Assembly (NCBI GenBank): GCA_937864375.1
Contig: CALMJO010000141.1
Location: 1 to 10,373 of the forward strand
DNA from: an uncultured Spirochaetota bacterium
GTDB lineage: Bacteria; Spirochaetota; UBA4802; UBA5368
Length of the DNA stretch: 10,373 nt
Reading direction: 5' to 3'
Part shown: positions 5,944 through 10,373 of the stretch, in pieces
Layout of the letters: the number at the start of each line of letters is the position of its first letter
Position numbering within the stretch: position 1 is the first letter of the stretch
Translations under genes and position numbers: made by a program
Notes under the pieces: model-generated
What the model saw: the letters and a program-made list of their open reading frames with translations, nothing else
The model's database searches: none
What the model was told of the DNA's origin: nothing

Positions 5944-6883
5944 GCCCGTTTCCGGAATCATCACCGTACCGGACACTCCAATCGCACGAACGACAAGCGC
6001 CATACTATTGGCGCTTGTCCTGTTTTTAAGCCTGTGCCGGCCCTCGCATGCCTCGATGCCCCTCACCGAGACCGTGGGGACCCTGCCGGAGGGGCAGGCC
6101 GGCCTGACCCTCCGGGAAGAATTCTACGCGGGAGATGGATCGCGCAGGCGGGAATATGCGGGAGTCAACCTGGGCGTGCTTCCCTGGTTCAATCTGGGCT
6201 ATTATTTCACCTATATGCATTCGGCCCTTGGCGCGGGGGGGCAGGGCGAGATGGGCGATTCGTTCCTCCGGATGTGGTTCTACACCGGGGATTACGCGGG
6301 CGACCGGGTTCATACGGGCATGCTGCTTCAGGCGCGCCTCGCCACGGGCCGGAACGTGTACCGGGATTCGACCTGGCGGAACCTCGCGTTCGGCAACAAT
6401 GAGCTCAAGATCGGTCCCGTGATACAGGTGGACTTTGGCCGGGTGTATCTTCATGGAAACATCTTCTACGTGATCCGGGAAAAGGACAGGGAGGGCTTCT
6501 ACAACAGGCTGCGGCTCAATCCCCTCGACAAGGAGTTCTATACGGCATGCATGGGCCTGAACCCGGCCGCGCGTGACTCGTTCCTTCAAAGGAAGCTACT
6601 GGACAACGATTACGCGGCAGCGGCCTGTGCGGTCAATACCTCGAAAATCTACCCCTTCGTTCCTTATGCGGAGGCGTACGTTTCCCGCGGCATTTCGCCG
6701 GACCGGGCGACCAGGAACCTGGGTATCGAGGGCTCGGGCAGGACGGCGCTCCTCGCGGGAACGGGGTTCCGATGGTTTTTCTCACAGGGAGCCTATGCCG
6801 GGGCGTATATGATGATCAGCCCTCTTCACGGGACCCTCGGCGTCCGCGAGAGCCTGGGAGTGGAAGCGACCGCGCAGTTTTAG
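5924..6883 (+). CDS. Exported outer-membrane-like protein overlapping rplT
   Basis: I do not recognise this family. The 319-residue product carries a hydrophobic export segment (AILLALVLFLSLCRPSHA, 26-43) with likely cleavage near SHA/SMP, preceded by an unusually long N-region (about 25 residues, with RQRRNR). The mature part is rich in Gly, Tyr and Phe with strand-like alternation (VNLGVLPWFNLGYYFTYM, TGMLLQARLATG, YAGAYMMIS) and ends in TAQF, so an outer-membrane barrel is likely. The ATG at 5924 (or TTG at 5921) lies inside rplT, giving a 20-base overlap and no clear Shine-Dalgarno, so translational coupling to rplT is likely. No other plausible in-frame start keeps the signal peptide. 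The operon's terminator hairpin (5992-6027) falls on codons 23-32, inside the signal segment. Partner genes are not evident. Confidence 0.75.
   Translation: MRQRRNRPVSGIITVPDTPIARTTSAILLALVLFLSLCRPSHASMPLTETVGTLPEGQAGLTLREEFYAGDGSRRREYAGVNLGVLPWFNLGYYFTYMHSALGAGGQGEMGDSFLRMWFYTGDYAGDRVHTGMLLQARLATGRNVYRDSTWRNLAFGNNELKIGPVIQVDFGRVYLHGNIFYVIREKDREGFYNRLRLNPLDKEFYTACMGLNPAARDSFLQRKLLDNDYAAAACAVNTSKIYPFVPYAEAYVSRGISPDRATRNLGIEGSGRTALLAGTGFRWFFSQGAYAGAYMMISPLHGTLGVRESLGVEATAQF
5992..6027 (+). terminator. Intrinsic terminator of the infC-rpmI-rplT operon, inside the next gene
   Basis: GACAAGCGCC (5992-6001) and GGCGCTTGTC (6010-6019) form a perfect 10-bp stem with an 8-base loop ATACTATT. CTG and five Ts follow (6023-6027). 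It lies 48 bases after the rplT stop, the normal place for an operon terminator, but it also encodes residues 23-32 of the overlapping exported protein. Confidence 0.75.
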
Positions 6884-7027
6884 CGTCAGGGAACATCGAG
6901 ACATTCGGTTCGGCAAGCCCCCGGTGGGCCAAAACACCGTGTTGAGCGCTGTCGGAGCATGCGGAATTGTGGTTTTTTGACTTGGTATTGACGAAAAAAA
7001 TCAATCATCGGACTCCCATAAAAAAAC

Positions 7028-7056
7028 TTGATTCTATCAAATTCCGGATGTAGACT
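7028..7056 (+). promoter_or_regulatory. Promoter of the structured RNA / zapB-zapA transcript
   Basis: TTGATT (7028-7033) and TAGACT (7051-7056) are 17 bases apart, each with 4 of 6 consensus bases, in an AT-rich stretch after a GC-rich gene. The -35 is part of a short inverted repeat TTGAT-TCT-ATCAA (7028-7040), a possible operator. Transcription would start near 7063. Confidence 0.5.
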
Positions 7057-7062
7057 ATCATG

Positions 7063-7222
7063 GAGCAGGGATGCCATAGGCCCCTGAGGGGCGGTTCGCA
7101 CGCGCAGGCTTTTTTGGTACATGTTTGGACACAACACGCCGAAAATGACAGCAGGCGCAGGTGCCGTGCGCGGGGAAGCAGGATGTTCCCGCATGTACAC
7201 GCGGAGACCAGGTGGCATAACC
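7063..7222 (+). ncRNA. Candidate structured RNA: 6S-like RNA or long zapB leader
   Basis: The 200 bases between the promoter and the ZapB-like gene fold strongly. ATGCCA (7071-7076) and TGGCAT (7213-7218) form a closing stem. GTACATG (7117-7123) and CATGTAC (7192-7198) form a perfect inner stem. Inside lie hairpins GCGCA/TGCGC (7155-7159, 7167-7171) and GGGAA/TTCCC (7173-7177, 7186-7190), and on the 5' side GCCCC/GGGGC (7080-7084, 7088-7092). Paired ends, a length of about 160 bases, a CCCCTGAG motif and a position beside zapA recall 6S RNA, which inhibits sigma70 RNA polymerase; 6S is often next to zapA, usually downstream. I cannot draw the exact 6S bubble, and there is no clear terminator before 7261, so a leader is equally possible. 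The earlier part of the gap (6884-7027) shows only a CGGTG/CACCG hairpin. Confidence 0.4.
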
Positions 7223-7260
7223 GGATTGAGCGATCATAATTCTCTGGGAGGTACGCACCG

Positions 7261-8031
7261 ATGATAACCATGCAGCAGCTTGAGGAGCTTGAAAGCAGGA
7301 TAATAAAAGCGCTCCAACTGATTGGCGACCTGCGCGTCGAAAACTCTCGCCTTGAGTCCGACAACGAAAACCTGAAGGCAGTCGCCGAAGAGGCGAAGCT
7401 CAGCCTCGAGGAAAAGGAGCAGGAGATAGTGCGCATCCAGCGCGAGCTGGACGATACGGTCCGCGAGCTCGCCGCACTCAAGGACAAGGAAGAGGTTCTC
7501 GAGAAGAAGCTCATCGAGCTCCTTGGCAAGATGGATACCCTCAAGGTAGGGTCGGCCCCCGTGGCGCCCGCACCCGCTCCCAAGCCCGCACCGGCGCCCC
7601 GCGCGGTCGAGGAAGCCGCCCCTGCGCCCGCGGCGTCCGCAATCGCGGCCGAGCCCGAGGTGGAAAGGGAGCCCGTGATCGAGAAGGATCCGTTCCGCGA
7701 CGTGAACGTGGAAGTGGTGAAGGAGAGCGAACAGGCCCTGCCGGCGGACAAGGACGATGACATCATCATCATCGACGACGACTCTGTCATCGCCGACGGC
7801 GACATCGCGGTCGAGCCCGCAAAAAAGAAGGGTGAGCCCGAGGACGAGATCATACTGATCGACGATGCGGGCGAGGATATAATAATCGACGACGTTGAAA
7901 AGGAATCGGTCATCATCGACGAGACCGAAAAGCCGGCCCCCAAAAAGGCCGAGGCCCCCAAGAAGAAGAAAGACACGTTCGACGTGCTGGAAAGCGACGA
8001 TGACTTCCTCATTATAGAGGAGGATAAATAG
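7261..8031 (+). CDS. ZapB-like coiled-coil protein with acidic repeat tail
   Basis: The 256-residue protein has three parts. Residues 5-95 are a continuous coiled coil (LEELESRIIKALQLIGDLRVEN..., heptad-like, rich in Glu, Lys, Leu) that resembles ZapB, a small cytoplasmic Z-ring factor. Residues 98-130 are an Ala/Pro-rich flexible linker. Residues 165-256 are a very acidic tail with five repeats of acidic residues around an isoleucine-rich core: DDDIIIIDDD (165-174), DEIILIDD (195-202), EDIIIDD (205-211), ESVIIDE (215-221) and DDDFLIIEED (246-255), separated by lysine/proline stretches. There is no signal peptide or membrane segment. GGGAGG (7246-7251) supports the ATG at 7261. zapA follows after 43 bases, which favours a division role. 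E. coli ZapB is about 81 residues, so the linker and tail are extra; their function is unknown. Confidence 0.7.
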   Translation: MITMQQLEELESRIIKALQLIGDLRVENSRLESDNENLKAVAEEAKLSLEEKEQEIVRIQRELDDTVRELAALKDKEEVLEKKLIELLGKMDTLKVGSAPVAPAPAPKPAPAPRAVEEAAPAPAASAIAAEPEVEREPVIEKDPFRDVNVEVVKESEQALPADKDDDIIIIDDDSVIADGDIAVEPAKKKGEPEDEIILIDDAGEDIIIDDVEKESVIIDETEKPAPKKAEAPKKKKDTFDVLESDDDFLIIEEDK

Positions 8032-8074
8032 GCGCGGGTCTCGCGGCGCGCGCCGGTGATCGAGGCGCCAGGTT

Positions 8075-8422
8075 ATGGAAAGCAACAAGGTAAAAATATC
8101 CATTTACGGTCACACCTACAATATCCAGGGCGATGCCCCTCCCGAGTACATGCGGGAGCTGGCCGCGTTCGTGAGCGAGCGCATGGAGGAGGTCGCGGGA
8201 AGCGTGAGGAACGGGAACATGGTGCAGATCGCGATCCTCACCGCCCTGAACATCGCCGACGAGTATTTCCAGCTCAAAAACCAGCGGGTAACCTCCACCC
8301 AGCTCCTGGAGCAGAAGACCAGCGCCCTGATATCGATGCTGGATGAAGGCCTGATCGGCGATATTTTCGCGCGTTTTGAGCCCGTTTCCCGGGAACAACC
8401 CGGGTCCTATCGTCAAATGTAG
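8075..8422 (+). CDS. zapA: Cell division protein ZapA
   Basis: ZapA crosslinks FtsZ protofilaments and stabilises the Z-ring; in enterobacteria it binds ZapB. The 115-residue protein opens with the family's beta strands (NKVKISIYGHTYNIQGDAPPEYMRELAAFVSERM, 4-37) and then has the long helix used for dimer/tetramer formation, with the conserved block QIAILTALNIADEYFQLK (51-68). The length is normal. GAGG at 8062-8065, nine bases before the ATG, sets the start. It follows the ZapB-like gene by 43 bases, most likely in the same transcript. The C-terminal end (REQPGSYRQM) is not conserved. Confidence 0.9.
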   Translation: MESNKVKISIYGHTYNIQGDAPPEYMRELAAFVSERMEEVAGSVRNGNMVQIAILTALNIADEYFQLKNQRVTSTQLLEQKTSALISMLDEGLIGDIFARFEPVSREQPGSYRQM

Positions 8423-8424
8423 CG

Positions 8425-8475
8425 CCGCGTCCGCGTAAGGCGCTCCAGGTCGCCAGGACCGGGGCCCGGACGCGG
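8425..8475 (+). terminator. Strong hairpin after zapA
   Basis: CCGCGTCCG (8425-8433) and CGGACGCGG (8467-8475) form a perfect, very GC-rich 9-bp stem beginning three bases after the zapA stop. The 33-base loop can form inner stems such as GGTC/GACC (8448-8451, 8457-8460). Only a weak T-rich tail follows (TATCTTCACGTGTT), so it may be a terminator without a good U-tract, a transcript-end stabiliser, or a small structured RNA. Confidence 0.45.
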
Positions 8476-8498
8476 GTATCTTCACGTGTTAAAATGAC

Positions 8499-8527
8499 TT
8501 GCGAACCCTCTTCGTCTGATGTAAAGT
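8499..8527 (+). promoter_or_regulatory. Sigma70-type promoter of the ECF sigma gene
   Basis: TTGCGA (8499-8504) and TAAAGT (8522-8527) are 17 bases apart and each matches 4 of 6 consensus bases, 50 bases before the start codon. I looked for a GGAAC/GTC-type ECF promoter in the same gap and found no pair with suitable spacing. Confidence 0.4.
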
Positions 8528-8531
8528 CCCC

Positions 8532-8567
8532 ACCGGGTAATTTTTTACACTTTTAGCGACCGGGTAA
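8532..8567. repeat. Two direct ACCGGGTAA repeats upstream of the sigma gene
   Basis: Identical 9-base units ACCGGGTAA occur at 8532-8540 and 8559-8567, 27 bases apart, just downstream of the predicted -10 and ending ten bases before the ATG at 8578. The position suits a repressor operator or an mRNA element. The second copy also covers the only weak ribosome-binding purines (GGGTAAG). Confidence 0.45.
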
Positions 8568-8577
8568 GTACTATCTA

Positions 8578-9147
8578 ATGGAAAACGCTCTGAAAACGCT
8601 CAGCGACGAGGACCTGGTGAAGGTCTTCAAGGAGGGCAACAGGAAAGCGTTTGACGAGTTGTACGAGCGGTACGCTGCCAGGCTAAAGAGGCTCATTTAC
8701 TATTACCTGGGCAACGCCGAGGAGTCGAGCGATGTGCTGCACGACGTGTTTTTAAGGGTGTTCATGCACATCAATTCGTTCAAGACCGACATGAGTTTCT
8801 CCTCGTGGATTTACAAGATCGCCGTCAACTGCAGCAAGAACTTCAAGCGCAAGTACCGTTACGAGGTGATCCTGGGCGACAACGAGCAGTCTATCGCAGA
8901 GGGCGTATCGGGGGAGGATTCGCCCGAAGAACAGCTCCTCAAGAAGGAGGACATGAAGGCGCTCTATGACGCGGTCGGTTCCTTGAAGGACAAGTTCCGG
9001 GAGGTGTTCCTGCTGAGGTTCGACCAGGGGCTCCAGTACAGCCAGATATCGGCGATCCTCAATTGTCCGGAGCGGACCGCGAAGTGGCGGATGCAGAAGG
9101 CGATCGAAAAGATAGTGGACCGGCTCAGGGACGAGAAAATCGTGTAA
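8578..9147 (+). CDS. ECF-family RNA polymerase sigma factor
   Basis: The 189-residue protein has the two-domain layout of group IV sigma factors. Sigma region 2 covers about 24-92: AFDELYERYAARLKRLIYYYLGN, then SSDVLHDVFLRVFMHI and SFSSWIYKIAVNCSKNFKRK. A variable acidic linker (about 100-122) follows. Region 4 covers about 127-182, with the helix-turn-helix LQYSQISAILNCPERTAKWRMQKA (152-175). Regions 1.1 and 3 are absent, as usual for this group. It would direct RNA polymerase to a dedicated set of promoters. The FecR-domain gene begins 55 bases later, and such pairs normally work as sigma plus membrane-bound regulator. The start ATG has only a weak Shine-Dalgarno (GGGTAAG), so translation may be low or controlled. 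Subfamily and regulon cannot be told from here. Confidence 0.93.
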   Translation: MENALKTLSDEDLVKVFKEGNRKAFDELYERYAARLKRLIYYYLGNAEESSDVLHDVFLRVFMHINSFKTDMSFSSWIYKIAVNCSKNFKRKYRYEVILGDNEQSIAEGVSGEDSPEEQLLKKEDMKALYDAVGSLKDKFREVFLLRFDQGLQYSQISAILNCPERTAKWRMQKAIEKIVDRLRDEKIV

Positions 9148-9202
9148 GCCGGCCGTGCGTGATTGAATGGGAATGTCTTAAGTCATTGAGTTGGTGAAGG
9201 GG

Positions 9203-10373
9203 ATGTCTGAACACAGAGATACACGTGAAATCCGCGAGGCCCTGAACGGCCTCGCCGGGCGCGCTCGTTACCGGGAAATCAACATGGCCCGGGTCGAATC
9301 GATGTTCTCGCGGTACGGGATTCCTTCACCCCCGTTCGACCAGGCGCGCGAAAGGGCCATTCTCAACCGGAAGATAGACGCCCGCCTTGAAACCTCGCGG
9401 AGCGGGTTATGGCTTCGCCCGGGGATGGTTGCCGCGGGCGCGCTGGCCCTCGTAATCGCGGCGGTCGCCGCGGTTTTCCTCCTGCTTCCCTCGCGCGATC
9501 CGGGCGACGCGACTTTCGTCCAGCTGGCGTACGGCGACACCAGGCTTACGCGCGACGGAAAGGAAATCCTTCTTCAAGGGGGCGAGTCGCTCCTGCCCGG
9601 GGACCTTGTTCTCACGGGGGAAGCCTCGTTCGCCGACCTCGCGTACCGGGACGAGATCAAGATCCGCATAAAGGAAAACTCCAGGCTCCTCATTTCCGAA
9701 ATACTGCACACCGCGCAGGGCGATCTTTCGGCGGACATGGAAATATCGCGCGGCACCATACTTCTCGATTTCAGGAAGCTTGCCCGCGGTGACAGCGCCA
9801 GGATAAAGACCCCCACCTCGGTGGCGGGCGTGCGCGGCACGAGCTTCGGCATCATGGTGCGCGAGGAGACGGTGCGGTTCGAGGTGCTCGAAGGGAAGAT
9901 CGCGGTCGCGAACAGGCCCCCCGGGAAGCTCGAATCGGAGCGCACCGCACCAGGGAAGAAGATGGTCGAATCGGTCCGCGCCTGCCTCGAACAGAACGCG
10001 GTTGTGGTCGGTCAAAACGAGATATGCGTGCTCGACAACCGTGAGCACGAGCGGCTGAGCGCGGCGGTCGAAACCCTGCTGGCACGAAAGGCGGGGAACG
10101 GGCCCCCCGATCCGTCGCAGCTGCGCGAGATCATCGAAACCACGCCGGTACCCAGGGTCTACAAGAAGGAATTCGGCGAACCGGTCATGCTCTCCGAGCT
10201 GAAGGGCCTGGTAAAATCCGCGGCCGCGCTTCAGGGCGCTCCCGCGCTAAGGACCGTCAAGATCACGGCCCTTCCCGTCACCGCCCAGATCCTGGTGGAC
10301 GGCGAGCGGAGGGGCAACGGCAGCGTCGCCGTGGTCACCACCGAGGGCATGCATTCAATCGAGTTCAGGGCGC
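9203..10373 (+). CDS. FecR-domain membrane protein with PEGA domain, 3' end outside window
   Basis: 390 codons are in the window and the frame is open to the edge. Residues 1-72 are cytoplasmic and basic; one membrane segment follows (about 75-95, VAAGALALVIAAVAAVFLLL). The extracytoplasmic part contains a FecR domain (about 105-235) with the hallmark TPTSVAGVRGTSFGIMV (203-219) and FEVLEGKIAV (226-235). A PEGA-type repeat starts near 351 (VKITALPVTAQILVDGERRG). FecR proteins relay an envelope signal to a partner ECF sigma factor; PEGA domains are found in surface and wall-associated proteins. Two cysteines (C261, C275) could form a disulfide. The sigma gene ends 55 bases upstream. The start is uncertain: AAGGGG directly abuts the ATG at 9203, and an in-frame GTG at 9194 is an alternative. 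No TonB receptor is in view. Confidence 0.88.
   Translation, partial: MSEHRDTREIREALNGLAGRARYREINMARVESMFSRYGIPSPPFDQARERAILNRKIDARLETSRSGLWLRPGMVAAGALALVIAAVAAVFLLLPSRDPGDATFVQLAYGDTRLTRDGKEILLQGGESLLPGDLVLTGEASFADLAYRDEIKIRIKENSRLLISEILHTAQGDLSADMEISRGTILLDFRKLARGDSARIKTPTSVAGVRGTSFGIMVREETVRFEVLEGKIAVANRPPGKLESERTAPGKKMVESVRACLEQNAVVVGQNEICVLDNREHERLSAAVETLLARKAGNGPPDPSQLREIIETTPVPRVYKKEFGEPVMLSELKGLVKSAAALQGAPALRTVKITALPVTAQILVDGERRGNGSVAVVTTEGMHSIEFRA

Noticed and set aside
6922..6939. CGGTG/CACCG hairpin as terminator of the exported protein gene ending at 6883
   Set aside because: The stem is only 5 bp, has no T-tract directly after it, and the T-run at 6972-6977 is more than 30 bases away.
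7171..7191. GGGGAAGCAGG as a possible signal recognition particle RNA (4.5S) core
   Set aside because: The conserved GGAAGGAAGCA-type tetraloop hairpin and its flanking pairs are not present.
7753..7940. Repeated GAC/ATC units as a possible DNA repeat array or CRISPR
   Set aside because: The repetition is at protein level (Asp/Ile motifs) within one open frame, with irregular spacing and no identical DNA repeats separated by spacers.
7005..8012. A 335-residue serine-rich reading frame on the minus strand, and a second long minus frame (7234-8103)
   Set aside because: They mirror the acidic, GAC/ATC-rich codons of the ZapB-like gene; the composition is low-complexity and there is no ribosome binding site or domain.

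Overview
This is a GC-rich bacterial chromosomal window built around a conserved translation cluster. The order tRNA-Val, thrS, infC, rpmI, rplT, then a ZapB-like coiled-coil gene and zapA, then an ECF sigma factor with a FecR/PEGA membrane protein, together with envelope proteins with signal peptides, suggests a diderm. A high-GC spirochaete-like genome is my best guess, but that is inference from gene content and not from a marker comparison.

Layout. 1-477 (minus) is the 5' part of an ArgD-type aminotransferase that leaves the window. 478-921 is a divergent intergenic region with two good back-to-back sigma70-type promoters and a dyad between them. 922-1503 is a small exported beta-barrel-like protein with lower GC than its surroundings. 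1755-2261 is an exported DUF4833-type protein. 2262-2563 is non-coding, with an imperfect inverted repeat, a polypyrimidine tract and the promoter for the tRNA. 2564-2638 is tRNA-Val(GAC) with an unusual C at position 33. It is followed after 21 bases by thrS (2660-4603). The 151-base thrS-infC gap carries an attenuator-like terminator. infC (TTG start), rpmI and rplT follow in one operon. A perfect 10-bp terminator hairpin lies 48 bases past rplT, but inside the signal-peptide codons of the next gene, an outer-membrane-like protein that overlaps the end of rplT. 6884-7260 is non-coding and holds a promoter and a strongly structured RNA or leader. It is followed by the zapB-like gene and zapA. 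The window ends with an ECF sigma factor gene and a FecR-PEGA membrane protein cut by the window edge.

How the parts work together. The tRNA, ThrRS, IF3, L35 and L20 serve translation and seem to be regulated partly through RNA hairpins. The ZapB-like and ZapA proteins belong to the Z-ring of cell division. The sigma/FecR pair is a likely envelope-sensing transcription module. The most interesting signals are RNA-level: the C33 tRNA, the infC leader attenuator, a terminator hidden in a signal-peptide coding sequence, an RBS-sequestering hairpin at 896-914, and the structured RNA upstream of the ZapB-like gene. I see no CRISPR array, insertion sequence, prophage or defence system.
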